Shown: positions 1 through 6,728 of the stretch, piece by piece
Numbering within the stretch: position 1 is the first letter of the stretch
Layout of the letters: each line of letters opens with the position of its first letter
Origin: JAAZFE01 sp034005635
Lineage (GTDB): Bacteria; Verrucomicrobiota; Kiritimatiellia; CAIQIC01; Lenti-01
Assembly: GCA_034005635.1 (NCBI GenBank)
Contig: JAVEUJ010000099.1
Location: 1-9,357, forward strand
Direction of reading: 5' to 3'
Length of the DNA stretch: 9,357 bases
Notes under the pieces: model-generated
What the model was told of the DNA's origin: nothing
The model's input: only the letters and a program-made list of their open reading frames with translations
The model's database searches: none
Program-made: the position numbers and the translations under genes

Positions 1-22
1 TAACCCATTGCATCCATTTCAT
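1..22 (-). CDS. Partial gene, N-terminus only (runs off left edge)
   Basis: Only seven codons are inside the window, reading M-K-W-M-Q-W-V on the minus strand from the ATG at 22–20. The case for a real start is the ribosome binding site: a perfect AGGAGG (complement of 30–35) lies seven bases upstream, the same arrangement as in front of the other minus-strand genes here. A second in-frame ATG lies at 13–11 but has no comparable spacing. Nothing can be said about function. The roughly 700 bases upstream are free of genes, so its promoter should lie there. Confidence 0.45.
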
Positions 23-276
23 GAGCAATCCTCCTGTATTTGACATGTTGGTTTAGTTAATTCCGTTTCCAACTGTATAAAAGTCTGCGCTTTTGGCCGG
101 CGGATACAAAGCTAAAAATTGTTAAAACATCGTTAGGTTTTTTGGGGGTAAAAAGGGATTAAAAAAGGGCTTTAACCGGCTGGAAACCTGTTGGTTTATC
201 ACGAAGTTTTACAGAGGGAGGGAGCGGCGAAAAAGTCCTCTGCACAGGCAACGACGTGACACTATCCGCGGAACAG

Positions 277-350
277 TTTTCCATAGCGTGGAAACAATTC
301 TTCCATAGCGTGGAAAAATCGCGAAATAGTTTTCCATAGCGTGGAAAACT
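277..350. repeat. Array of three TTCCA-TAGCG-TGGAA palindromes
   Basis: The 11-base core CCATAGCGTGG occurs exactly three times, at 281–291, 303–313 and 333–343. Each core is flanked by T-rich sequence on the left and A-rich sequence on the right, giving hairpin arms. The third copy is the best, with a perfect 9-base stem (AGTTTTCCA at 328–336 pairing with TGGAAAACT at 342–350) around the TAGCG loop. Core spacings are 22 and 30 bases, close to two and three helical turns. It could be an operator array, a REP-like dispersed palindrome cluster, or a small-RNA source. No plus-strand gene follows it, and the nearest start on the minus strand is about 255 bases away. Confidence 0.75.
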
Positions 351-387
351 CATCGCCTGTTTTCCCCCGCTGTCCTTCATCATTTCT

Positions 388-407
388 AATCCTGTAACAT
401 CCTGTTT
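388..407 (-). repeat. Degenerate inverted half-copy of the CAGGATT repeat
   Basis: Read on the minus strand, this stretch gives AAACAGGATGTTACAGGATT. It resembles the ACAGGATT-aACAGGATT core of the larger dispersed repeat found three times elsewhere in the window, but lies in the opposite orientation and lacks the flanks. It may be a decayed copy. Confidence 0.4.
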
Positions 408-510
408 AAAAGTGAGTTATGAAGATGGTAACATGAGAAACGAGTTAGAAAAACACGGTTTTGAAGGATTGTAGTACAGATGAGGAGGGGGGCAGGATTA
501 AAGGAGGTTC

Positions 511-534
511 TCGCGCTGAGGCGCTAAGGCGCGA
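511..534. repeat. CGC-NAAG tract with hairpin ends
   Basis: TCGCGC at 511–516 can pair with GCGCGA at 529–534 across a 12-base loop that is itself made of GAGGCGCTAAG-type units. The pattern matches the tract at 695–720, so both look like members of one dispersed intergenic repeat family built from short CGC-NAAG units. Confidence 0.45.
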
Positions 535-546
535 AAGGGAAGAGGG

Positions 547-608
547 GGAATAGCCGGAGCAGCCATTTTAGACAGGATCAACTGGATTTTCAGGATTGAA
601 GAGAATGA
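547..608 (+). repeat. Dispersed 62-base repeat, copy 1
   Basis: This stretch matches 2808–2869 at 57 of 62 positions in the same orientation. The first part (AGCCGGAGCAGCCATTTTAG) is identical. The core is three spaced CAGGATT-like words, the middle one mutated to CTGGATT here. Copy 1 lies about 120 bases beyond the end of the flotillin gene. With copy 2 it brackets the NfeD–flotillin operon as direct repeats. Confidence 0.8.
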
Positions 609-694
609 ACCCCAGAGTGGGGAGCAGTCGGAAAACCCAGGAAAACAGGGGATGAGGGAGGGCGGTTCAATATCCAATGTTCAAGAGGACGGAT

Positions 695-720
695 CTCACG
701 CCAAGACGCCAAGACGTGAG
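695..720. repeat. CGCCAAGA tract with hairpin ends, just past the flotillin stop
   Basis: CTCACG at 695–700 pairs with CGTGAG at 715–720 around a loop containing two CGCCAAGA units. It starts eight bases beyond the flotillin stop codon, so it would sit at the 3' end of the operon transcript. No T-tract follows on the minus strand, so it is not a classic intrinsic terminator. A role in transcript-end stability is possible but not shown. Confidence 0.4.
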
Positions 721-727
721 GAGGGGA

Positions 728-2149
728 TCAGGCGTCGGCCGGGGGCGGCGGGATGGTCTCCGGCTTGGGGCTCTCGGAATCGGCGATCTTGCCCAGGTAG
801 TCCGGCAGTTGCACACCGGCCATATGGGCGATTTCGTGCAGTGGCGGAATGCTCTTGATCAGGTTCTGCGCAAAGTTCGCGGTGCTGGAGGTGCCGTTGC
901 TGGCACCGGAATCCCAAACAGTGATCTTGTCGATCTTCAGGTTCTTGATGGCTTCCACTTGGTGGGACACGATGTTCTCGATTTTCTCGACCATGAGCAG
1001 GGTGGCAGCCGCATGGGCGTCGCCGCCGCAGCTCTCGACCAGCTTGGAATAGCCCACGGCTTTGCCTTCGAGCAGCTTCTGCAAGCCTTGGGCTTCGGCC
1101 TGATACTTGAGCAGCACGCCATCGGCCTCGCCTTTGGCGACGCGCCGGATGCGCTCGGCCTCGGCTTCCGCCGCGATTTCGATCTTGCGCTTCTCGACTT
1201 CCTGCTGCGCCACCTCTGCGGCATTCAGGCGTTCCAGCTCTGCCTTGTACTGCGCCTTTTGGATCTCTGCCTCGGCGATGCGCTTGGCCACTTCGCTACG
1301 CTGCATGGCTTCCGCTTGCTTGACGGCCAGCGAGGCGTTGAAGTCGGCGATTTCTCCCTTGGCCGTGTTTTCCCCGCCGATGGCCAGCGATTCTTGCTGC
1401 TGCACATAGATGCGCTGGTCGGCCTCGGCATGTTTCATGCCCTTCTGGCCAGCCGCTTCGTTCTCCGCCACGCGGATGTCGCGCTCCTTGCGTGCCTGCG
1501 TCCCGCCGATCGCGCCCAGCTTCTCTTGCTCGGCCACGTCGATCATCGCCTGGTTGACCGCCTCGGCCGCGGCCTTCTTGCCCAGCGCGTCGATGTAGCC
1601 CGACACGTCCGTAATATCTGTGATATTCACGTTGATCAGGTAGAGGCCGATTTTGTTGAGTTCTGGCTCCACGTTACGGCGGACGGACGCCAGAAAGCTC
1701 TCGCGGTCCTGGTTGATCTGCTCGATTGTCAGCGAGGCCACCGTCAAGCGCAACTGGCCGAAAATGATTTCGCGGGCCATCTGTTCGATCTCTGGCGGGC
1801 GCAGCCCCAGCAGGCGTTCCGCCGCATTACTGATGACCGCGGGATCGGTGCTGATGCCCACGGTGAATGTGCTGGGCACATGCACGCGGATGTTCTGGAG
1901 GGAGAGGGCCCCTTGCAGCGGGATGTTGATCGTCATGGGCGTCAGACTCAGGAACGAGCAGTCCTGGATCAGCGGCCAGATCAGGGCGCCGCCGCCGTGG
2001 ATGCACTTGGCCGTCATGTCGCCCACCTTGCCGTAGATGACCAGGATGGCGTCCGACGGACAGCGCTTGTAGCGCGAGGCGAAGAAAATCAGTGTCGAGA
2101 GAAACAGCGCGACGAGCGCGATGATAAAGATGATCCAACCAGGTGTCAT
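728..2149 (-). CDS. Flotillin family protein (SPFH domain)
   Basis: A 473-residue membrane-anchored scaffold of the flotillin family (FloT/YuaG- and YqiK-like). These oligomerise at the membrane and organise functional microdomains. Residues ~5–24 are one hydrophobic segment at the extreme N-terminus. Residues ~28–190 are the SPFH domain. Residues ~195–370 are the long Ala/Glu-rich coiled-coil typical of flotillins, with repeated A-E-A-E words (AEAEIQ, AEAEAERI). The C-terminus carries the family signature KIDKITVWDSG and then a conserved tail (NLIKSIPPLHEIAHMAGV), ending in a Pro-rich stretch (PPPPADA). Length is close to B. subtilis FloT (about 509). The ATG at 2149 is preferred because AAGGAGC lies seven bases upstream; the frame stays open further but would overlap the NfeD gene. 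The stop is TGA. It follows the NfeD gene by 19 bases and is surely co-transcribed. A long frame antisense to it is a composition artefact. Confidence 0.95.
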   Translation of the reverse strand: MTPGWIIFIIALVALFLSTLIFFASRYKRCPSDAILVIYGKVGDMTAKCIHGGGALIWPLIQDCSFLSLTPMTINIPLQGALSLQNIRVHVPSTFTVGISTDPAVISNAAERLLGLRPPEIEQMAREIIFGQLRLTVASLTIEQINQDRESFLASVRRNVEPELNKIGLYLINVNITDITDVSGYIDALGKKAAAEAVNQAMIDVAEQEKLGAIGGTQARKERDIRVAENEAAGQKGMKHAEADQRIYVQQQESLAIGGENTAKGEIADFNASLAVKQAEAMQRSEVAKRIAEAEIQKAQYKAELERLNAAEVAQQEVEKRKIEIAAEAEAERIRRVAKGEADGVLLKYQAEAQGLQKLLEGKAVGYSKLVESCGGDAHAAATLLMVEKIENIVSHQVEAIKNLKIDKITVWDSGASNGTSSTANFAQNLIKSIPPLHEIAHMAGVQLPDYLGKIADSESPKPETIPPPPADA

Positions 2150-2168
2150 AGGAAGCTCCTTCGCTCTG

Positions 2169-2717
2169 TTAAACCGACTCAACCTCTAGAATGTTGCCGT
2201 TCAGTATCCGCGTCACTTTTACTTGCGATCCGGTGGCAAGGGTCTGACTGTTTGCGGAGCGTGCATCCATTACGCTCAACCGCCCATTCACGGAAATCTG
2301 AACTTTTCCTATATCCTGCGCCGGGATTGTGAGGTAGACCGAGCCCTCCTGGCCTATGGCATTCTCGATGCGCGAGGTTCCGTCGGACTGCATTTTTTTC
2401 ATTAGTTTGAACAGCCCGGCCATCAACCACATACTCAGCCCACCCGCCAGCAAGGCGACAACCAGCGCCCCCAGCGGCGATCCAGGACGACTTTCCAGCA
2501 TGGCCCGTCCACCCAAGCCAAACATCATCAGGAACGCAGTGATACCCAATAGGCTGAGCATCTTGAAACTCGCGTCTGTATCGGAGGAATCTATATCTCC
2601 CGGATGATCCGCCGCCGTCTCAGTACCGAACCCCACCATTTGCAGCACGAGTCGAATGAGAAACAGAGAGCCCCCGATCAGCGCACAAACCGTAAAGATC
2701 ATTTGCAGTTTATTCAT
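2169..2717 (-). CDS. NfeD/YuaF-like membrane protein with OB-fold domain
   Basis: A 182-residue integral membrane protein. Hydrophobic segments lie at ~6–28, ~53–70 and ~83–107, followed by a soluble C-terminal domain (~115–182) whose pattern (IGQEGSVYLTIP…GKVQISVNGRL…ATGSQVKVTRILNGNILEVE) fits the beta-barrel OB fold of NfeD-like proteins. Length and layout resemble B. subtilis YuaF (about 174 residues), which is encoded next to the flotillin gene and acts with it. The same pairing is seen here: the stop lies 19 bases before the flotillin ATG on the same strand. I chose the ATG at 2717, which has AGAGGTGGGAG just upstream. A GTG three codons earlier would overlap that ribosome binding site. 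It is of the short, protease-less NfeD type: no serine-protease (ClpP-like) domain is present. Family assignment rests on architecture and context more than on strong sequence motifs. Confidence 0.85.
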   Translation of the reverse strand: MNKLQMIFTVCALIGGSLFLIRLVLQMVGFGTETAADHPGDIDSSDTDASFKMLSLLGITAFLMMFGLGGRAMLESRPGSPLGALVVALLAGGLSMWLMAGLFKLMKKMQSDGTSRIENAIGQEGSVYLTIPAQDIGKVQISVNGRLSVMDARSANSQTLATGSQVKVTRILNGNILEVESV

Positions 2718-2737
2718 TGCTCCCACCTCTTAAAGAC

Positions 2738-2766
2738 AGTATCGGGAATTGGAGCCCCCTTGGCAA
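2738..2766 (-). promoter_or_regulatory. Candidate sigma70-type promoter of the NfeD–flotillin operon
   Basis: On the minus strand, TTGCCA (complement of 2761–2766; 5 of 6 to TTGACA) is followed after exactly 17 bases by GATACT (complement of 2738–2743; 4 of 6 to TATAAT). A start near 2731 would leave a leader of about 14 bases holding the AGAGGTGGGAG ribosome binding site. It is the best-placed promoter-like pair I found in the window, judged by eye only. Confidence 0.45.
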
Positions 2767-2807
2767 GCGGGAACGCGCCGCGGTGTGCTTTGACGTCCCT
2801 GAGTTCA

Positions 2808-2869
2808 GGAACAGCCGGAGCAGCCATTTTAGACAGGATTAACAGGATTTTCAGGATTGGAGAGAATGG
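2808..2869 (+). repeat. Dispersed 62-base repeat, copy 2
   Basis: Direct-orientation partner of 547–608 (57 of 62 identical). Its core is the cleanest in the window, with three CAGGATT words at a period of 9–10 bases (GACAGGATTaACAGGATTTT, then CAGGATT). It lies in the divergent intergenic space between the NfeD promoter and the DUF255 gene. Confidence 0.8.
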
Positions 2870-2875
2870 ATTGCC

Positions 2876-2906
2876 GGGGGGAGGGGGGCGAGGGACGGTT
2901 TGGGGG
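2876..2906 (+). other. G-rich tract, potential G-quadruplex
   Basis: Runs of G at 2876–2881, 2883–2888, 2892–2894 and 2902–2906 are separated by loops of one, three and seven bases, which fits the usual four-run G-quadruplex pattern on the plus strand. It lies about 150 bases upstream of the DUF255 start, on its non-template strand. It may equally be simple low-complexity sequence. Confidence 0.4.
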
Positions 2907-2959
2907 TGAAATTTGTGCGCAGGGATTCATGCAGGGGGAGCATTCGCAGGGCGGAAATT

Positions 2960-2988
2960 TTGACCGGAGTGCCTTTCGGGCATAGTGT
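2960..2988 (+). promoter_or_regulatory. Weak candidate promoter of the DUF255 gene
   Basis: TTGACC at 2960–2965 (5 of 6 to the -35 consensus) is followed by CATAGT at 2981–2986 (4 of 6, spacing 15) or TAGTGT at 2983–2988 (3 of 6, spacing 17). It is correctly oriented about 65–70 bases before the start codon. Support is modest. Confidence 0.25.
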
Positions 2989-3053
2989 GACCCCATTGGT
3001 GCTGTGGTTCAATTTGCTCTGCAAGGGCAACCGCAGTGCTGAACGGAGAAGCC

Positions 3054-5186
3054 ATGACAGCCAGCGAACCCACCCACACGAATCGTCTCGTCGCCGAGAA
3101 AAATCCCTATCTGTTGCAGCATGCGCACAATCCGGTGAATTGGTATCCATGGGGGGCAGAAGCGTTCGAGAAGGCGCGCAAAGAAGACAAGCCCATCTTC
3201 CTGTCCGTGGGCTATTCGACCTGCCATTGGTGCCATGTGATGGAGCGGGAGTCGTTCGAAAACGAGGCGATTGCGCAAATACTGAATCAGTCTTTTGTGT
3301 GCATCAAGGTGGACCGGGAGGAACGGCCGGACATCGACCGCATCTACATGGCCTTTGTGCAAGCCACGACGGGAGCAGGGGGCTGGCCCATGAATGTATG
3401 GCTGACTCCGGAGTTGAAACCCTTTTTTGGCGGGACTTACTTCCCGCCCACGGATCGCGGAGGGCGACCCAGTCTGCCGACGGTGTCGGCGCAGATCGCG
3501 ACCGCCTGGCGGGAAGATCGGGCGGCCATTGTGGCCTCTGCCGATCAGGTCACGACTCAATTGAGACACATCACCGCGCCGGTCGCCGATGCGAGCGTGG
3601 ACGTGGAGCGGTCGCTCCTGGCCCAGGCGGTGCAGCAGATCCAGTCCTCCCATGATCCGCAGTTTGGTGGCTTTGGCGGCGCGCCGAAATTCCCGCGGCC
3701 GGTCACCCTCAATTTCCTATTGCGAGCGCACGCGCGAACCGGCGCCGCAGAGCCGCGGGACATCAGCTTGTTCACGCTGAAAAAAATGGCGCAGGGCGGG
3801 ATTCATGATCAGGTTGGCGGCGGCTTCCACCGGTACAGCGTGGATGCTTTTTGGCATGTGCCCCATTTCGAGAAGATGCTCTACGATCAGGCGCAGCTTG
3901 CAAGCGCCTATCTGGATGCGTTCCAACTGACACACGATCCATTCTATGCGGAGGTGGCGCGGGATATTCTGGAGTATGTGCTGCGTGATCTGACGGGGCC
4001 AGATGGTGAATTCTACAGCGCTGAAGATGCCGATAGTGCCCGGACTGAGCAACCCGCCGAGTTAGTGGAAGGCGCATTTTATGTGTGGCGACAGTCGGAA
4101 ATTGACTCCGTTCTGGGCGGCGAGTCGGCCGCTCTATTTTTCCATTACTATGGGATCCAGCCCGAGGGGAATGCTCCCAGCGACCCGTACGGCGAATTTT
4201 CGGGACACAACATTCTGATCGTTCGCCACACGCTTGAGGAAACTGCGGCAGCCTTTGGAAAATCCGTCGAGGAGACCCGGAAGCAACTGGCCGATGCCCG
4301 GCTCACATTGCGAGCGGTGCGGGATCGGCGTCCGCGCCCCCGCCGAGATGACAAAACGCTGACGGCCTGGAACGGGCTGATGATTTCGGCCTTTGCCCGT
4401 GCTGCCCAGGTCCTGGATGAGCCGCGCTATCTCAGGGCCGCGCACCAGGCCGCCACCTTTATTGAGACGTATTTGACGAATCCCAAAACCGGTCGTCTGT
4501 GGCGTCGTTATCGCGCAGGTGAAACCGAGGTGGATGGTTTTGCGGATGACTATGCCTATACGATTCAGGGGTTCCTGGATATCTACGAGGCCTCTCCGGA
4601 TATCCAGTGGCTGATCCGGGCGCGGGCCTTGCAGACTGAGCAAGATGTCTTGTTCTGGGACCCGACGGCGGGCGGATATTTCAGCACCGCCGACCAAGAC
4701 CCCCACCTGCTCTTCCGGCTGAAGGATGATCACGATGGCGCGGAGCCCTCGGCTAATTCCGTCGCGGCTCTCAACCTGTTGCGTCTGGCGCAGATGACCG
4801 GAGAAACGGCTTTGCGGGAACAGGCCGAGAAACTGTTTTCGGCCTTCGGGGCGCAGATGCGGGACCATCCCTCATCGATGCCGCAGATGCTGGTTGCGTT
4901 GGGGTTTCATTTCGCCACACCGATGCAAATCATTCTGGCAGGGAAGGCCGACGCGGCAGACACTCAGGCCTTGCTGCGGGAAGTTCACGCTCACTTCCTG
5001 CCGGACAAGACATTACTGCTGGCCGATGGCGGCGCTGGGCAGGAGATGCTGGCCACTCACCTGGAATTCATTCGCGGGATCAAGCCGCTAGGTGGCCAGG
5101 CCACGGCCTACGTGTGCGAAAACTCCATGTGTCAACTCCCCGTCTGCGATGTTCGGGCGTTACGTCAGCTTCTTCTGGAAAAATGA
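3054..5186 (+). CDS. DUF255/YyaL-like protein: thioredoxin-like domain plus alpha/alpha-barrel region
   Basis: A 710-residue protein of the COG1331 family (B. subtilis YyaL, animal SPATA20/SSP411). The N-terminal DUF255 domain is thioredoxin-like and carries the family hallmarks: NPVNWYPWGAEAFEKA (26–41), GYSTCHWCHVMERESF with the CxxC pair at Cys57 and Cys60, DREERPDID (~87–95), GGWPMNVWLTP and GGTYFPP. Then come DPQFGGFGGAPKFPRP (201–216) and a long helical region resembling six-hairpin glycosidases and N-acylglucosamine 2-epimerases, with FHRYSVDAFWHVPHFEKMLYDQAQL and the C-terminal CENSMCQLPV. The true biochemical role of the family is not established; a redox or sugar-related activity is inference. 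No signal peptide is seen, so it is probably cytoplasmic. The ATG at 3054 is chosen for its GGAG six bases upstream; a GTG at 3036 lacks one. Length is normal for the family. It is transcribed alone, divergent from the NfeD operon and convergent with the baeRF gene. Confidence 0.92.
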   Translation: MTASEPTHTNRLVAEKNPYLLQHAHNPVNWYPWGAEAFEKARKEDKPIFLSVGYSTCHWCHVMERESFENEAIAQILNQSFVCIKVDREERPDIDRIYMAFVQATTGAGGWPMNVWLTPELKPFFGGTYFPPTDRGGRPSLPTVSAQIATAWREDRAAIVASADQVTTQLRHITAPVADASVDVERSLLAQAVQQIQSSHDPQFGGFGGAPKFPRPVTLNFLLRAHARTGAAEPRDISLFTLKKMAQGGIHDQVGGGFHRYSVDAFWHVPHFEKMLYDQAQLASAYLDAFQLTHDPFYAEVARDILEYVLRDLTGPDGEFYSAEDADSARTEQPAELVEGAFYVWRQSEIDSVLGGESAALFFHYYGIQPEGNAPSDPYGEFSGHNILIVRHTLEETAAAFGKSVEETRKQLADARLTLRAVRDRRPRPRRDDKTLTAWNGLMISAFARAAQVLDEPRYLRAAHQAATFIETYLTNPKTGRLWRRYRAGETEVDGFADDYAYTIQGFLDIYEASPDIQWLIRARALQTEQDVLFWDPTAGGYFSTADQDPHLLFRLKDDHDGAEPSANSVAALNLLRLAQMTGETALREQAEKLFSAFGAQMRDHPSSMPQMLVALGFHFATPMQIILAGKADAADTQALLREVHAHFLPDKTLLLADGGAGQEMLATHLEFIRGIKPLGGQATAYVCENSMCQLPVCDVRALRQLLLEK

Positions 5187-5202
5187 CACATACTATTTCT
5201 TG

Positions 5203-5234
5203 CTCAAACGGATCCTTGCGAAGACCCGTTTGAG
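5203..5234. terminator. Hairpin between convergent genes, possible bidirectional terminator
   Basis: CTCAAACGG at 5203–5211 pairs perfectly with CCGTTTGAG at 5226–5234, with a further CTT/AAG pairing inside the loop. It fills the 58-base gap between the two convergent stop codons, the usual place for a shared terminator. Neither side is followed by a good T-tract, so intrinsic termination is uncertain. Confidence 0.5.
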
Positions 5235-5244
5235 GCTCCAGTGC

Positions 5245-6384
5245 TCAATAGCGATAGGTTGCGGCGAGCCCTGTCTGGGTCGGCATCTGCTCGGACGGAA
5301 CCACCACGACTTGGCCACCCGTTTTCAGAACTAATGTCCCGAGATCATCGAGCAAATCATCCGCCACCGGATTGGCTAAGTCGTTACATTCAATTTCTCC
5401 GGTCGCGACATCCACTCGCCCGGGTACATGGCGATCGGCTTCGATGAGCAGCGTCACCACCCGCCCCGCCACAGCGGCCTGCATCGCTTGCGCGAGGTCG
5501 TCGGTGCCCAGCTCCTTAGATTGCGCCACGCCAAACATCTCGACCAGTCCGGCCAGCCGGGCGAGATAGTGGGGCTCAATGGCCTGCCAAGCACGCTGGC
5601 GGAGTTCCGTGAGCGACAGCGCATCCGGATGGACCTCAATCCCGTCAGTCAAGAGCAGCGGGTTGCGGCTGATCCGGTAAAAATTCCCGTGGTGCTCTGG
5701 AAGGGTCGCCAGCAGCAATGGCAAGCCCGACGGTCGCGAATAGTATTTCAGAATGGCGCGGTCAACCGCACGAAAAAACCGCTCTTTGCGATGTTTCTCC
5801 ATGCCCGCCCCCTCGGTGTGGCTGTGGCGCGCTCCCGCTGCGCCAAACGACCACGCTTCGGCACGCGGCTTATCCGAATCGGTTTCCAGCGCCGCGGCCA
5901 GCGCCTGCGTGACTTCTGGCAGCAGCTCGACCGGATCCAGCGCGTCGCGGTTGCCCACGAACAGCTTGGCCTCCTGTTGGCTGAGGCCTAAGACGTGATA
6001 ACGGTCTGCGGACTGAAGAATGCGTAACAGCGGCTTGATATGGAAGCTCTCAGCCGCGACGGCCAATTCCGCCACCGGCCGCTGGAGGTGATAGACCCTG
6101 AACAGGCCCGGACTACCCAGCACAGCGAGACCGTCGCTCGTGCGGTTCCAGAAATTAAAATCGTCTGCCAACTTCCAGAACGGGTCCAGCAGTGGACGAA
6201 TATCCGGGGTGGAGAAGCTCTGCCGCAGGGATTGCTCCAATTTTTTTACCAGGTTGCGGAATCGAATTGGATTTTGTTGTTTTTCTGGGTGCCCGCGCTG
6301 GGTCGGCTGATACAACGAGAGGCATGGGGGCTCTTGAGCATCGAAAAGCCCGGCAGTGTAATCAGTATTTAAAGAGTGCATCAT
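5245..6384 (-). CDS. Bacterial eRF1-like protein (baeRF family 3 type)
   Basis: A 379-residue protein that I recognise as a bacterial archaeo-eukaryotic release factor homologue. Signature features are CLSLYQPTQRGHPEKQQNPI near residues 21–40, NLVKKLEQSL, the beta-strand patterns DGLAVLGSPGLFRVYHL and YHVLGLSQQEAKLF, then a Gly/His-rich loop (HSHTEGAGMEKHRKERFF, ~188–204) leading into a domain with YYSRPSGLPLLLATLPEHHGNFYRIS. The C-terminal domain ends with VVVVPSEQMPTQTGLAATYRY. eRF1-type proteins act on the ribosomal A site. The baeRF families have been proposed, largely by comparative genomics, to work in ribosome rescue, stress or conflict; the exact role is unproven. The Gly/His-rich loop sits where eRF1 has its GGQ loop but contains no GGQ (inference). 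AGGAGG lies five bases before the ATG at 6384; a second ATG follows directly at 6381. The stop is TGA. It appears to be a single-gene transcript. Confidence 0.85.
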   Translation of the reverse strand: MMHSLNTDYTAGLFDAQEPPCLSLYQPTQRGHPEKQQNPIRFRNLVKKLEQSLRQSFSTPDIRPLLDPFWKLADDFNFWNRTSDGLAVLGSPGLFRVYHLQRPVAELAVAAESFHIKPLLRILQSADRYHVLGLSQQEAKLFVGNRDALDPVELLPEVTQALAAALETDSDKPRAEAWSFGAAGARHSHTEGAGMEKHRKERFFRAVDRAILKYYSRPSGLPLLLATLPEHHGNFYRISRNPLLLTDGIEVHPDALSLTELRQRAWQAIEPHYLARLAGLVEMFGVAQSKELGTDDLAQAMQAAVAGRVVTLLIEADRHVPGRVDVATGEIECNDLANPVADDLLDDLGTLVLKTGGQVVVVPSEQMPTQTGLAATYRY

Positions 6385-6464
6385 TCATTCCTCCTGTGCC
6401 AATGAGCAGGTCCCGGATCGAGTTGCAACACCACAATCTGCAAACTGGCTCATTACTTATTTTG

Positions 6465-6513
6465 AAAACCGGGGGCGCCAGCCTGACTGGGCTTCGTTGC
6501 ACCGCCCCGTTTT
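6465..6513. promoter_or_regulatory. Long hairpin in the leader of the baeRF gene
   Basis: AAAAC (6465–6469) and GGGGCG (6472–6477) pair with CGCCCC (6503–6508) and GTTTT (6509–6513), with a two-base bulge between the two arm segments. Inside is a second arm, CCAG (6478–6481) pairing with CTGG (6487–6490). The A-tract/T-tract flanks make it look like a bidirectional intrinsic terminator. It lies about 80 bases upstream of the baeRF start codon on its transcript side. It could be an attenuator-like leader element, or the terminator of a short transcript that I cannot see. Confidence 0.45.
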
Positions 6514-6728
6514 ATGATTTCGACTAGACTGCGTTGTATGCTGCCTGCCGACTAGCGGTTTTATTTTTCATATCCCTGTGGCAACAACGCCACGCGGACA
6601 AGTTAAACTATGGCAGAAAATGAGTGAAACGCTAGAACAATCGCTGAAAAGCGAGTAAATATGGTCGAAACATCTTAAAATTGGCTGTTTTGGCCATAAT
6701 AGTGGTGTGAGCGCGGAATAAGCGCGAC

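Larger units (their letters stand above)
23..727. other. Gene-free region with palindromes and degenerate repeats
   Basis: No convincing coding sequence. The stretch lies between the start of the left-edge partial gene and the end of the flotillin gene. It contains three palindromes (277–350), an inverted degenerate half-copy of the CAGGATT repeat (388–407), two related CGC-NAAG hairpin tracts (511–534 and 695–720), one full copy of the dispersed 62-base repeat (547–608), and a small CCCCA-GAG-TGGGG hairpin (610–622). A 74-codon minus-strand frame at 159–383 crosses the palindromes and has no ribosome binding site, so I regard it as chance. Confidence 0.7.

Noticed and set aside
277..350. CRISPR array
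   Set aside because: Repeats are palindromic cores of about 20 bases with gaps of only a few to about 19 bases, unequal in length, and there are only three copies; no cas genes are nearby.
159..383. Minus-strand 74-codon frame
   Set aside because: Its middle is simply the translation of the three palindromes, and no ribosome binding site precedes it.
728..2182. Flotillin start 11 codons further upstream
   Set aside because: It would overlap the NfeD stop region and ignores the AAGGAGC seven bases before the ATG at 2149.
677..2332. Long plus-strand open frame of 551 codons
   Set aside because: It is antisense to the flotillin gene and the end of the NfeD gene, has no recognisable domain, and is explained by the GC-rich third positions of the real genes.
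6192..6527. Plus-strand 111-codon frame over the start of the baeRF gene
   Set aside because: It overlaps the well-supported minus-strand start with its AGGAGG and has no protein-family features.
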